NCBI GenBank assembly: GCA_015501605.1
Contig: JADNRZ010000020.1
Location: forward strand, 372,001-436,000
Direction: 5' to 3'
From: Panaeolus papilionaceus
Lineage: Eukaryota; Basidiomycota; Agaricomycetes; Agaricales
DNA length: 64,000 nt
In this document: piece by piece, positions 9,311-21,812 of the stretch
Layout: each line of letters starts with the position of its first letter
How positions within the stretch are numbered: position 1 is the stretch's first letter
Notes under the pieces: model-generated
The model's database searches: none
Told to the model about the DNA's origin: nothing
The model's input: only the letters and a program-made list of their open reading frames with translations
Program-made: the position numbers and the translations under genes

Positions 9311-12300
9311 GCGGACTACATTTCAAACGAGGCATCATCAAAGAAAAAAAAAAATCGTAGAAATTACGGAAATATTATGAATTTTAAAGTTGGAGTGCCT
9401 CGTGAATGCGGTGGTAAGGTAGAGACAATAAGAACCGAGTTGGTACTGTTGGGTTCGTGCTCCATGGATCAACATGCTGAAATGTTGAAATCAGGAAAAA
9501 GGCGTGAATATATTGAACACGGTCAATTTTTTCGTTGATATGTACGACACGGAGGCTCGACACGAGGCTATGCCTGAACAGCTGAAAGTCTAGATGGTTG
9601 ACTCGACGGTGCACGAGTCTCGGCGGAGGAAAATTGCAGCAAAAAAATTGAAGTTGCTCCGATCAAAGTAAACAAAGCATCAAAAGTTGACCTTGAGTGC
9701 AAGGGTAAGAAACGGACATGAACTTGAATGGCTTCGACTTAGGATAAACTTGATTCCGCTTCAGAGTACTGGTAGCGCCCATCACCGATAAAGAGGCTGT
9801 CACAAAGCCTCCGAAGAAGGGACAAGCAGCAAGAAAAAGCGATCGAGGATGGTACGAGAACATTTTATCCTTCGTGAGGCGAAGTTATGAGGCAGTCATA
9901 GAACACGAGCCCCTTTGAATACAGCACAAGTAAAGCAAACAGTATGCATTCTAAACCTTGACATGAAAGTTAGGCTTATGCGTAGTCAACAGAACACTGG
10001 AGATAACAGCATATACAAAGGATTGTGGGCGCCGATGACACTCAGGCAGTAGGTAATCAAATCACTGATTCACGTACAATTGATCACTGGGTAATGTTAT
10101 TGAGGAACCAGTAAGTAAGACGAACGAGGATCTTTTAGGTAAACCAGGGTGCGAAGCTGCGATTTGGGAGGATATGTGCACCCACAACGTGCTGGCGTAG
10201 TCAGGGATTGAAAGGGAGCGTTGTCATAAGACGCAGTCCAGGGAGTGATGTTTGTATGAGCAGAACATGAATGAATGAATGAACGAGGCTCAGGATATGA
10301 ATTGAGTTGCGATCTAGACGAGTGACGAGAGTGGTAGGTCAGGCAGTTAGATTGCGCTTTAAAGTAGACGACGTTTTGGGGTTGAAGATGCGCTCCTGAG
10401 TGGGCAGGCGTAGAAGTTGATTCCAGAGTACAAGGTAATCACCATTCAAGCTACACAATGAGATGACCACCGAGCGACACCAGGGTCCTTTCCATATGCG
10501 ATCGACACCTAAGCAAAGAGCCAGTCGCGTAGGCACTTATAGACACATAAAATTCAGGTTCAAACGCCTTGCAATCACCAGCATTCATCAGGACGCGTTC
10601 AGAGAGTCAGGTGGTCAATTGAGATCGCCCACAAAGTGTCCACTAGCGCCTCGTTGCAAGCCGAAGCTCCCCATACAACCAGTTTAGGTATCATACGAGA
10701 CTCCAGAGAGGCAAAAGTGGTGGCGTTGAAAGAAAAAAAAATTGCAGTGGCTGAGCGTAGATGGCCATCAAGAACGCGGTCGGGATTTGAATTGAATCTG
10801 GCCAGCAGCTTCGATGAAAGGAAGAGCTCAAAAGTCACATGTGATGCAAGTTGAATGGTGGTGATGCTGCGTTCTGAAGCACAAGCCGCATTGTCCAGGG
10901 TTATCGGGGAATGTGCCGCGAAATGTGAAGTAGACGCCGCACCAAGCTGGCTCAGGAGAATGAAGCTAAAGTATTTGAGCATACAAAACACAAACGCCAG
11001 CCTAAAAACATGCATCCTTTTCATTACATCACCCTCCAAGCCATCATAGTATCACCATCTCGACGGCGTCGTGAAAGGGAGAAGAGGGCGCACTCGATAA
11101 ATTTGATGGGTTAGAAGATGGGTACCAGCAACCGCGCATTGTTCATAAATTATCGCACCTCAGACTTGAAAGAAAGTGTGGCGCAAGCGAGCGATGTTAT
11201 TCATGCAAAGGAATAAAGCTCGGAGTGACCTCCCGAACGTTGGGGATAGTCCAATCGGATGATGAGGGTATGTAGCTTGCTCCGGAGCCCCCAACGGTCA
11301 AAATTGAGGAACATAGATGACGAGTTTGATTGCCTAGAATGCTGAGGTCGTCGGAGTGGCGACTGTTCACCGGCGAACGAAGAGCTTGGATGTGGAGAAG
11401 TGCCTGTTCATCGGACAAGACCCGTGGAGGAGAGAGCGTCATAGGCTGCTGGGGAGGCGAAGTTGGGGCATTCCGGGGAGAAATGGACTGGAACTTGCTC
11501 ATAGACGGACACAGCGCACTTGCAGCATAGATGATCCCGCCGAGCAGGGTTCAACCTCATCAGGGTTCCGATGATATGTTTGCCGAGATCCTTTGGTCGA
11601 GGGACCACAAAGAGAGATTAGGCAAATTTTAGCAGGCACATTCAGGGTAAAAAAGATGAAACGGTATAACATACTAGAGTTGTCTAGGTAGCAAATCGAG
11701 TTTGAAAATCGTCGCGGGAGACAGTTGATTAACCAAAAAAAGAAATTTGCAGCGTAAAGTGGTTTGTGGCATTGAAAATCCTGTATTTGGAGAGAAGAAA
11801 TGAGCATGGGACGGTAAGACGATAACTGACTCGACGTCTTTTGTCTATATTATCTGTGAGAATGGGTAGGCGCCAGCCATGCGAACCTGTAGTAGGTCTA
11901 ATTGTCTCGAGGTCATATCAGTCTTTTGTCTTGCTCTGCCACATGACTGAATTGGGGATACTCTGCGAAATCGAAGTTGGCTGTGATTATTGTCTTGGTC
12001 GGTGGGAGATTTGAAAGCCGATTGGTTTGACTCGCCTGCAGGCAATCGTGGGTGCCTTAACCCCATCAACGTGGAACTAAATTGGGCAACAACAAAAAGC
12101 ATTTCGGGACAATAACAAAAACAAAAGCCTGTTGCAGGGAGAACAACAGTACACCACAGTGCTTATTTCACCAAACACTCACTCGAAACAAAAAGACTTC
12201 GACTATCCAAATGTCACGACATCCATAATAGTCTATCCCCTCCCGGTCCAATTTCCGGTCTAACTAATTTACACCCTTTTCCTTTTTGTTCTCCTCAATC

Positions 12301-12359
12301 CGAATCTGGTCTACTTCCAATTAACCGTTCAACTTCACATCATCATCTCATCTCATCTC
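9311..12359. other. Long region without a recognised gene
   Basis: Possible coding segments exist on the minus strand (one Ser/Pro-rich open frame of 101 codons at 11197-11502, and a short hydrophobic frame near 10600-11039), but none joins into a recognisable protein. A short ATGA microsatellite lies near 10266-10284. A multi-exon minus-strand gene cannot be excluded. Confidence 0.35.
11197..11502 (-). CDS. Possible Ser/Pro-rich ORF or first exon, unknown
   Basis: This 101-codon open frame starts with ATG and has a composition typical of a disordered protein (NAPTSPPQQPMTLSPPRVL, then DEQALLHIQALRSPVNS). I recognise no domain and find no convincing second exon. It could be a first exon or chance. 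Reported only as a candidate. Confidence 0.2.
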   Translation of the reverse strand: MSKFQSISPRNAPTSPPQQPMTLSPPRVLSDEQALLHIQALRSPVNSRHSDDLSILGNQTRHLCSSILTVGGSGASYIPSSSDWTIPNVREVTPSFIPLHE

Positions 12360-12366
12360 TATATAA
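12360..12366 (+). promoter_or_regulatory. TATA box of the MYND gene
   Basis: TATATAA follows a pyrimidine-rich (TCATC repeat) stretch and lies about 118 bp before the ATG at 12484. Confidence 0.4.
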
Positions 12367-12483
12367 TAATGCCAATGAACAATCGGTTTTGACTCCAAGC
12401 CACCTAGGTTTTCCCTCATCGTCTTGTCCATTCATCAGGCGCTTTCTATCACAAGCCCGATCCACTATTATTCTACCTGAACA

Positions 12484-13399
12484 ATGACGACCTACTACTC
12501 CCAACCAGCAGCCGCCAACTACTCTTCGGCGCCCCACCACTCGCAACGGGAACGCGGATACAGAATTTGTGATCAGTGCGGGACAGTTGAGACGCCAGCA
12601 GTCAGGTTTAGGTTATGCGGTGGATGCGTACGTGACCTCATCTCTCCTTTTTCCAGTTATCCTCATCATTTCTTGCCCTGTAGATGACCACTCAATACTG
12701 CTCGCAAGACTGTCAAAAGATTCACTGGCCAGCTCATAAGACTATCTGCCAACACACTGCTACTCAAGTGAAGCAAGCAGCATCACACGCCACTGCTAGC
12801 GGTTACGCTGACGAGAACATCGCCAAAAATCTTCGCAAATTCACTTCTGCACATAACGCTCTCCTCGGATGGGCCGGCTTCCAGGCTCTCCAGCTCAAAC
12901 GCATTCCTGCCAATGTCAGACAAAGCGCTCTCCTTGTTGAACTTAGCTACCATAATCACCCTGAATCACATCGTCGGTGCGCACATTCTCCATTCCACAA
13001 CACAAGGATTCCAGGCTCATCATTTTTCTCCTTTAGATTCTCCATTGCCTCGACTCATGTAGTTCCGCGGACCTATATCCGCGATCCCCTCGTCATTGCT
13101 GACATTCAGCGGCGCGAGGAAAGATGCCGACAGAATGGAGGCATCGGAACATTAGTTGTCATCATCCAATGCGGCTCAACCTCTCAGGTTATGCCCGTTG
13201 AAGTCGACCCCCCTTCAAAGATCACTTGGGACACTCGCGAAGATTGGGCTCAAGTCCTTTCGCACTTTGTTGAGAGCGGCCGAACCGACTTCAAGCCCAT
13301 CTCAACAACCTCAAGAGGGTGAGTTTCCATCATTCCTTTCGATCTGAGAAAGCGGGAAGCTAATAATCTTGTTGCTTATTCAGAGTCATCTACGGATAA
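12484..13399 (+). CDS. MYND zinc-finger protein
   Basis: Three exons (12484-12627, 12684-13318, 13384-13399) encode about 264 residues. The MYND finger spans the first intron. CDQC and CGGC are in exon 1. YCSQDCQKIHWPAHKTIC follows at the start of exon 2, giving the C-x2-C, C-x2-C, C-x3-C and H-x3-C ligand pattern of this protein-protein interaction finger. The rest (about 190 residues, with LLGWAGFQALQLKRIPANV and LVVIIQCGSTSQVMPVEVD) resembles the conserved C-terminal part seen in many small basidiomycete MYND proteins of unknown function. The last exon adds only five codons after a GT-AG intron. Introns 1 and 2 are GTACGT...TAG and GTGAGT...CAG. Partner unknown. Confidence 0.8.
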
Positions 13400-16300
13400 G
13401 CTCCTTCCACGAATATCGCTTCCTTCTCTCTGTACCATTCTCCCCATGGAGCACACAATCATCCCATCCAACGCATCTGTATCATCACCATCGCATCATA
13501 TTTCTGGCATAGCATTTCCACATACACCCATACCCGCGCCGTGGACCGCCCGCACCAACTCTGCATTATACAACTCCACTTCACGTCTCTTTTCTTATCC
13601 TATTAATCCACGCGCCTTCATGAATACATTGCGACGGATTCATTCCACCATTGCAGCGCTATAGCCGCCGCCGGTCATGACTTGACATGACAAACCCGCA
13701 CTACGGGCCTCGCGTTCAGGCGACGCGGGTGACGCCTAGCGTATACCAATCACGACATCATGGGCCCTCTACCTTCCTCTCCTCCCGCCAATGACCCATC
13801 ATGCATCGCATTTTCTTCTCATCTGCATTACTTCATTTCACTCATCATTCACCATGACACTACCCATCTGCATCACCCCATTTTTCTGCATTGTTTTACA
13901 CCCTTTACTTCTTTCGTGCATTTTCGACTGTTACTATTTGGCCGACGTCCCTTGATCAACCCGCTGCCACGTTTTTTCTTTTTCGTTTTCGAAAAAATTT
14001 TCATCTACTCCTTCTATTTGCGCTCTCGTGCCTTTGAATTCGAATTCGATACCCCTGCATAACAAGTTACCATTACTTACTCCATTGCATCTATACTAAT
14101 CACAACTTTTTACGCTCCTATCGAATTGAGACCTGACGGGGGAGAGAAATGAAGTTCGGAAATGGTCTGGGGTGTCAGTTTCATGGCGCATGCGTAGGAC
14201 AGAAGTTCGTTCATTTCCGAGAAGATGGGACGCGTTTCCGATTGTAAGAAGTGTGACTCTTTCACCTTGAGAGCGGAGCGAGGACAATTAGAGTTCGTGG
14301 TGGTTCTTCTCAGCGTATGACAGAATGTCTGTGTATTATTAGTTCAGATACTTGGGAATCTATACTTGGATGGTAGGATGACTCGTGATTCGCAGTGTTG
14401 ACATGAGAGATTTGAGCGGAGGCGGAGAGATATGTGTTGGGAGAACAATTGCGAAGGATGGGAGGGGGCGTGTTCACACGCGAGGGTGCGGAATTGAAGT
14501 GTGAGCATTGAGGTTTTGGCGTTTGGTGAACGCGCGGGAGTTAAAATTAAAACGGAGTGGGTTTGTGAACGGACGGGTTAGGGAGGACAATGGATCGAGG
14601 TTACGTGTAGTGAAATGGCATGAGAGGCTACTAGGCGTGTCTTTCATATCACATTACTGATAACGAGGACAATGCATATTGTCTGACATCCTTGAGAGTG
14701 TTTCTTCCTATCATTGCAAGTGGGCGCTAATTGACACTGTTCCTCATACTCTGATCGTGCCTTTCGTTTCGCCGGGGGTAGCCTTGATTTGTTCAATACA
14801 TTATGCACACAACGGACAAGTGATTTCTTAAATCCGAATATATGTCGTCGAGATTGATGCGAGCCTTGTGTTCCGATCCCCACCCTTGAACCCTTCATTC
14901 AATCAAGCTGAGCGTGATGTGCGTGGACTGATAAGGCAAGGAATGTTCGCTTCCTGTTGTGGTGGGTATGACGCACCGAATTGCCTATTCGTGGATGGAT
15001 GCATATGGAGCTCAATTGTGAATGTGAATTGTGATGGAGAATGGAATAGACTTTAGGTTTGAGGGAGGTAAGTATAAGGTTTGAATTTTATGGGTTGCAG
15101 GTGGGTGAGGAGAGGAATATGCTTTTGGGTTCGTAGATGTTGGTGATCGCATTTTGCGGATGTGATGGGTAAGCATCGAGTCCGAGTGGGTCAGTGTAAA
15201 TGGGAGATGGGGTTTGGAATAAGAGGAAATTGTGGGTGGTCGTAAGCTTGTGCACTCAGGTGGGTCATCTGGCTTCGTGTTCCTCACCTTGTCCTATAAC
15301 TGAGGATCCTCCGATGCGCAGAAGATTTACCTGTAGACGTTATTGCATCGCGGCATTGTGTGAAAACACCAAGAGGAAGACGATATATTTGCGATACATA
15401 TAATGCATGTGCTGTTCATGAGCAGCTCTAACGCTAATTCTCCGAATACCTGTACTTTTTATCGTTGTTATTCTGTCAGAGCGACTCTATGAGCAGTGTG
15501 CACAGTCACATAATCGAAGGATGATTGTAACAACACAAGTGTGAACCATCATAGTTTGTAACCTTCAGGCTACCAACATATCTAAACGTGCTTATGAGCG
15601 AAAAGGGTCTGTTTTTTTATGAGGCGAAGACTGTTTAGGGTGTTTACTCTAGAAGGCATTGAGGGGAGGTGGATGCAGGGCATGCCGATGTGCCGAGGCA
15701 CCGTGGGAGCGCCATCAAACATACCAGGTCTGTGCGGAACACCAGCCTTCCTTCACCTTCACCTTCAATCCCTTCCTCCTGGTCTTTAAATTCTATATTC
15801 TGCTTCATCGCTCCTTGAAATACCCTATTTTGCCTGTTTTATATGATGATGCATCGGCCTCTTGAAAGCTCTCCTGCAGTGACAAAAGATCCGTGGTACA
15901 AGGTCTTAATTGCCGCTTAACAGCTCCCCCGTGATGGGGTTTGGAAACGCTCCACGCGTATCCCTGTGTCGGCGGCAGGTATTCTGCGACCTCTAAGGCT
16001 CGCAATAATTTTCGCGGCTGTGTTCCTACCTCCTTGAACAGATCATCATGTTGTAGCTTTGAAAGGGGGACTGGTCACTTGCATCGATAAGTCTTCAAAC
16101 TTCTGCTCTGGTGGCAAATTCATGCTTGATTCTGGTCGATCCAAACCTTTTTGATGAATTGTTAATCAGTGGTAAGCGTTGGATTTACGGACTCACGCGG
16201 AGTAAAATGCCTATCACTGTCAGACATGCGAATCTGCATAGGGTTCCGTGGCAACGAATGATTCATGAATCATCGCGGCATGCCGCAAAAGGACGCGTTT

Positions 16301-16693
16301 GTATCCAATTCATGGAAGTTTTCGGGAAATTTGTAAGGTAATGTCTCTATTTTCTCCAATCCTGTTCAAAATTTGGGGCTAATCTGTTGAAAATAGAGTG
16401 TTTTGATAGCTCTGTGTAAATGACACAATGGCGATTTCAGCCTCAATTGAATGAAGACGCGCCGGCTTTTCTCATCGGCGCCGTGCAGGGGTTGTTGAGG
16501 TTGATGTCAGGGATGCTCTCCATCCAACTTGTTTCCTCTCTTGCATCACCACCAGGCTGCGTTGCTGTCCTGCCACCTCTCTTTCTCCTTCCCTGTTCGT
16601 GATTTTTAATAGGACGCGTCTTGTGGTCGTTTCTGCTCTTGTTTTTCTTGATTCTCTCTGGAACCTCGTTTTGAAGACAGAAAGGTTGACTTG
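13400..16693. other. Intergenic region, no supported gene
   Basis: Open frames here are CT-rich or low-complexity and carry no motif. 13740-14060 is a pyrimidine-rich plus strand. I see no exon series. Confidence 0.45.
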
Positions 16694-18651
16694 ATGGCTA
16701 CCAGATGGGTTGTTGTGGACGATGGGGACTCTAGGATTAAATTTAATGGGAATTGGTTTGCTGCCACACCAGACCAGGATATCAATGGGCTAGGGAATTT
16801 TGGGACACCATTTCAGAATACGCTACATGGAATCAACGAGGATGGGAGTCTCTCGTTTCAGTTCAGTGGTGAGTGAAACTTTATTGATCGTTTTGCGTGG
16901 TCCTTATTCTCAACTAATGGGCGGTATCAGGTTCTGCCATCATGGTCTTTGGAACTAGTCGCATAAGTGGATTTGGAACGACACAAGATCCTTCTTACGA
17001 GTGCTTCATCGACAACAGAAGTATTGGGGCCAAAACACCACTACAATTCGCAGAAAACAATTGGCTGTTCTGTGAGACGAGCGGTCTGAGCGGCGGATCG
17101 CATACCCTCACTATCCAAGCCAAAGTCGCGTCTATGACCTTCTGGCTTGACCGAATTCAGTATGCCCCCAGCTCAGGTTCCGACTTCAATCAGGCCCTTG
17201 CATGGGTGGATGACCAGGACTCGTCAGTTTCATTTGATTCAAATTGGGAGGCATTGCGAGATATTGCAACCATGACTCAAACGAATGGGGCCAAGGCGAC
17301 TGTAACGTTCAATGGTGAGCATTATTTTATTTTTATTTCTATTTTTATCCGTTTCACTTTACTGATGAATTGAAATGCAGGCGTTTCTCTAACTTGGTTT
17401 GGATTTGTCCCCGGCGATTTTCCACACGGTTCATCCGCGGGGACCTATGTCATTGACGGAGGCACCCCTCAGGCTTTTGGCTTGAGAGGTCTACCGGGTG
17501 GTGGTGATCCCATGGAGCAGTATAACCAGGTTTTCTTCCAAACGCCGACACTTTCACCTGGACAGCATAGGCTAGAAGTTACTTTTCGTGGCGACGACAC
17601 CGTTACGCCGCTCTCCCTTGATTATTTGATCGTTCAAAATTCCGGTGCTCCTCAAAATAACAATAACCCCGTTAACCCCCCTCCTGTGCCAACCATTATT
17701 TCATCATCATCACGTTCATCATCGAGTTCTTCGTCGTCAACATCCTCTGGAAGCTCCACAGCGAGTGGTAGTTCTTCCGGTTCATCTGCAGCTTTCACAC
17801 CTTTCTCTTCTCTATTCGCTTCTACACCCACTGCAGATCCAACGAATTCACCCACAACATCCTCTGGTGCTGATGGACGCTCCGCCAACGTTAACGGTGA
17901 TGGTGTCAGTAAAGAACAATCAGCTCCTGTTGGAGCGATTGTAGGTGGCGTCATAGGCGGCTTAGGGGTTCTCATTCTCCTAGCTCTGCTTGTCATTTTC
18001 CTCAGACGAAGACGAGCAGATACGCGACATCTACGCGACAACGAGTACATTCCAACCACAGCTCAAATTATCCAACCTTACACTGACGCTCAATCTCCCT
18101 CTTCCTCAAACTACGCGTCAAATCCAAGAAGTGGAACCGTTATTTCTCCTGGGCCGTCTCAGTCTTCGTCGGCTGGGCTTAATAACCCTATGGCATACTA
18201 TGCCTCAACGGGGAAATTCGCACCTGTCAGACACGTCGACTCTGCACAAGGCTCGCTCTCCGGCTCATCAGCAGGACCAGGGAGAGGAACACCTACGACG
18301 ATGCCTCTATCTGGATCTGCGTCCGCCTCAGCTTCTGGGTCTGGATCAGTTTCAGGGTCGAGTGATGCCCCGCTCCTTGATCCATTTAGGTCACGGCTGG
18401 ATGCGCATGCTGCTGGGATGGGTAAAGCGCAGGAGGCGACGTTGTATGCTCAAGGAGGGGCTGCGGGACATGGGGGTAGTGAGTATGCAGATGTGGGTGA
18501 AGCGATGATGGTTCCTGCTACGCCCTCAGCGGTGGGAGCTGGGACGGCGTTGCATCCTCAGCGGTTTGTGCGTCATGAGGATAGTGGGATCAGGTTGCCT
18601 CCTCCAAGAGAGTCGCTTGTTGAGCTTCCGCCCTTGTATACCCCAGGTTAG
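16694..18651 (+). CDS. Single-pass membrane protein with beta-sandwich ectodomain (tandem copy 1)
   Basis: Three exons (16694-16868, 16931-17314, 17381-18651) give about 609 residues. The N-terminal half has two related modules starting WVVVDDGDSRIKFNGNWF and ALAWVDDQDSSVSFDSNW, each ending in a LDRIQY- or LDYLIV-like strand. This pattern suggests duplicated galactose-binding-like beta-sandwich domains. A Ser/Thr-rich stalk (about 285-350) leads to one membrane helix (VGAIVGGVIGGLGVLILLAL), then RRRR and a long Ser/Gly-rich tail. There is no classical signal peptide. It belongs to a common but uncharacterised Agaricomycete membrane protein family, possibly a cell-surface sensor (inference). 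The next gene is a paralog with the same exon layout. Confidence 0.75.
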
Positions 18652-19857
18652 GTTGGTCGAGTATCGGTATTTTATATTATTTTTTTGAATCGGCTCTTTA
18701 TTTTACATCGCTTTTCTATGTGTTTGTGTTTTTGTATTGGGCGGGTTAGCAGTGAATATGGACGCTGTTTGTCGATGCACTCTATAACTTTTGTGGATAA
18801 TTGGCATGTTACTATTCAAAGCATTCAAGACATGTATCCAAACACTTTAGTTTTGACACCCACGCAGCCAGCACTTTGCAGTGATTGCGGGTCGTGTTGT
18901 GGAGGAAGAAGGGCGGGAGGTATCGCGTGACTCGTGTAGCTTAGGGCAGGTCATTCTGATGCGTGTAGCCCGAGTACTGTTAATATTAATGTTCTGCTTC
19001 GACCTCTTCTCGTCTCTGGCTGCGACGATGGCCTTCTGAATCGATTTTTTTTCAGCTCAGGATTTATATCAATATTTCTGCCTTTAACTTGGACCGTCTT
19101 ATCACAGGGATTTTGGGGCTGGATAACACATGAACTCGTCATTTGTTTGGTTTGATATGTTCCGTGTCACCGACAATTCAAAATGAGATGGTAATCATTC
19201 TGCTACAGTACCGTCTGGATGGACACAGCTTATTAATATCAGGCGAGCCCTCTGTCATATCGGTACTTAAAGTGCCCTTTCATTTTCAATATACTGACAA
19301 CAATTAATTTTCATGCAGATTTTGTCAGAGTTGCCCTATTCATTTAAGAAAACAATGTCGCCAGGGTATTTTACGGCATCCTTCATACTGAGGGAGCAGT
19401 TGCGAAGTTCACTGATGCTCAGCTGTCGAATTCGGCTATCGGAGGGCAGGGTATCCAATTGTCCTTCTCCCTCATTTTAACACTCCTTTTATCCTCGGGA
19501 AATTCGTCCCAGGGATGTATGAGGCCATGAGACGAAACGTCAAAACTCGACCATATCTAATCTTTTGAATTGGTCTTTCCTCTCATTCCATTGCTTTCCG
19601 TTTAGGTCTTTCTTGCGCATTGTAACTCACAAGAGCCTCCTCTCAATTGAGTTTGTCTGATTAGGTATTCCTGATGATCCTCCCTTTCTCAAGATAAAGG
19701 TAAAAGCCCGTTCTCAATCCGCTGTAATTCCCCCCTTTATTTCGTTCTTTTTCCCTTCATATTTCATCTTAATTTTTGTCGTTGACTCGACAGATTTTTA
19801 TTTTCTTCTCAATTGCAGGACATTTTACGATCAGGTTTCGACTCTAACGTTAACGTC
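18652..19857. other. Intergenic region between tandem membrane protein genes
   Basis: No exon supported. A CAG acceptor-like site at 19818 just before the next gene's ATG could mark a 5'-UTR intron. Confidence 0.4.
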
Positions 19858-21812
19858 ATGGCAGCTAAACAATGGGTAGCAATCGACGATGGGGATGCAA
19901 GGATCCAGTATGAAGGGAACTGGTTCTCTGCGACGCCCGATCGTGATATCAACAGCTTGGGCAACTTCGGGACCCCCTTCCAAAATACTCTTCATGGGAT
20001 CAACGAAAATGGCAACCTCACCTTCACGTTCACTGGTTAGTCCTCACTACTGTCTTATCTGTCTTCATTACCTCACCATGTCTTAGGATCAGCAGTCAAC
20101 GTGCTTGGAACAGTGAGGATAAGTAGGGTTGGCGGTGTTCAAGACCCGTCCTATCAATGTTTCTTGGATGGTGAGACAATGGGTATCAACCCACCACTCC
20201 TTTTCCCAGAAAACAATTGGTCACTTTGCTCCATCAATGGTCTCGTGGTTGGCCAGCACACGCTGAGGGTGCAAGCGACTGTCGATAAGTTGACCTTCTG
20301 GGTTGACCGTCTGCAATACGTCCCTGCAAACCACTCGGAATTCGACAAACAGCTTAATTATCTGGAAAATGACCATCCGTCCGTTCAGTATGATACTGGA
20401 TGGGGAGACCTCAGGGGTATGGGGAACGTTACACATACGTTCGGGGCGAAAGCGAAGATTTCATTTACGGGTCAGCTCAATCTCTTCAGCGTACACACCG
20501 CACGCTCATGACAAGTACTTCTACAGGTCGATCCCTTGCCTGGTATGGCCTGGTTCCGAACGACTACCCTCTCGAGCCTGCACCAGCTACTTTTGCAATT
20601 GACGGCGGCGCTCCTCAAAATTTCCTATTAAACGGTCTCCCATCACCATCGAGCATGGATCAATACAATCAGCTCTTCTTCCAAACGCCTCAACTGCCAC
20701 CAGGCGATCATACCATCGAGGTTGTGTACAACGGCAACGTAAATCAGACACCTCTCACTATTGACTATTTCATCGTTCAACGAGAGGGCGCCGTGGTGAA
20801 CACTGATACATCTGTCCCGACTCGGACTCCTACACCTACACCTACGCCTCTACTCCCAAGTGCAAGTCTATCGAGTCCTCCGCCAGTCATCGTTTCCAGC
20901 GGCTCTGTCATTTTTCAAACGCAAACCGTTACCAGCACCTCGAGATCAATCGCCTCGCAAACGAACTCTCCTTCCGTAAAAAAATCAGGTCCACCTGTCG
21001 GTGCTATTATTGGCGCTTCCATAGGCGGTGTTGTATTCCTCGTTCTTCTCGCATGGCTATGTGTTGCATTTAAGTGCGGCCCGCGAAGAAAGTTCAGGCG
21101 AAGCCAACGATTGTCAAGACCAGGCCTACGGCCCCCTATGCGTACCCCGACTCTCCCTGTTATTTCTCCACCCCCTCTTCGTCCAAACCCAAGCGTTGCG
21201 GCAACTCCCTCCACGACGGATGGTCGCGCTTCCACTCATAATTCGAGTCTTCGAATCCTTACTCGATCAGCTCACATCAATCCAGCATTGCCAACTCGTC
21301 AAAATGGGCGCTCAGTCAACTTTGCGGCATCTGTCCAAGATGGACGATCCATCAATATCCCTCGTTCTTTTCCTATCACTCCACCCGCAGCTGCAAATTT
21401 ACCGAGGTCACCGATTTCGCCTACAAGTGCCACACCACTCCTCTCAAAACCTGCTGTTAACTTCCTCCCCTTTCCGCCGAATGCGACCGATATCAAAGGT
21501 CTTCCACCGCATTTGAAACCTGCGCCTCGACCGCCACACAATCCTCTTATGAAACCCAGTCCTTTTGCTTCGTTTCATACTGAGGTCTCACCGTCCCAAA
21601 CTTCGCCTAGCGCAAGAAACCCACAACCCATCCGACCACTGAGCACTGCGCGTCAATCTTCCGGGCAAGATGGCTCCTCTGGTCCTTTATCGCCTGCTTC
21701 GATGGATGGGTATAATCCACCTCGCAGAGGACCGTTGCAACATCGTGATAGCGGGGTTGGATTTCATTTTGAGCGGGCGGGGGATTTGCCACCAAGGTAC
21801 TCTGCGAGTTGA
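19858..21812 (+). CDS. Single-pass membrane protein with beta-sandwich ectodomain (tandem copy 2)
   Basis: Three exons (19858-20035, 20087-20470, 20527-21812) give about 615 residues. Exon 2 is exactly 384 nt, as in the upstream paralog, and both introns are at the same positions and phase. The ectodomain repeats the WVAIDDGDARIQYEGNWF and LDYFIV-type modules, though the first aromatic motifs have drifted. The stalk is Thr/Pro-rich (TRTPTPTPTPLLPS). The membrane helix is GAIIGASIGGVVFLVLLAWL followed by a basic stop-transfer stretch. The cytoplasmic tail is Pro/Ser-rich and ends near HRDSGVGFHFERAGDLPPRY. The upstream copy ends in a similar way (RHEDSGIRLPPPRESLVELPPLY), so this tail motif is conserved and may be functional. 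Role unknown. Confidence 0.75.
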
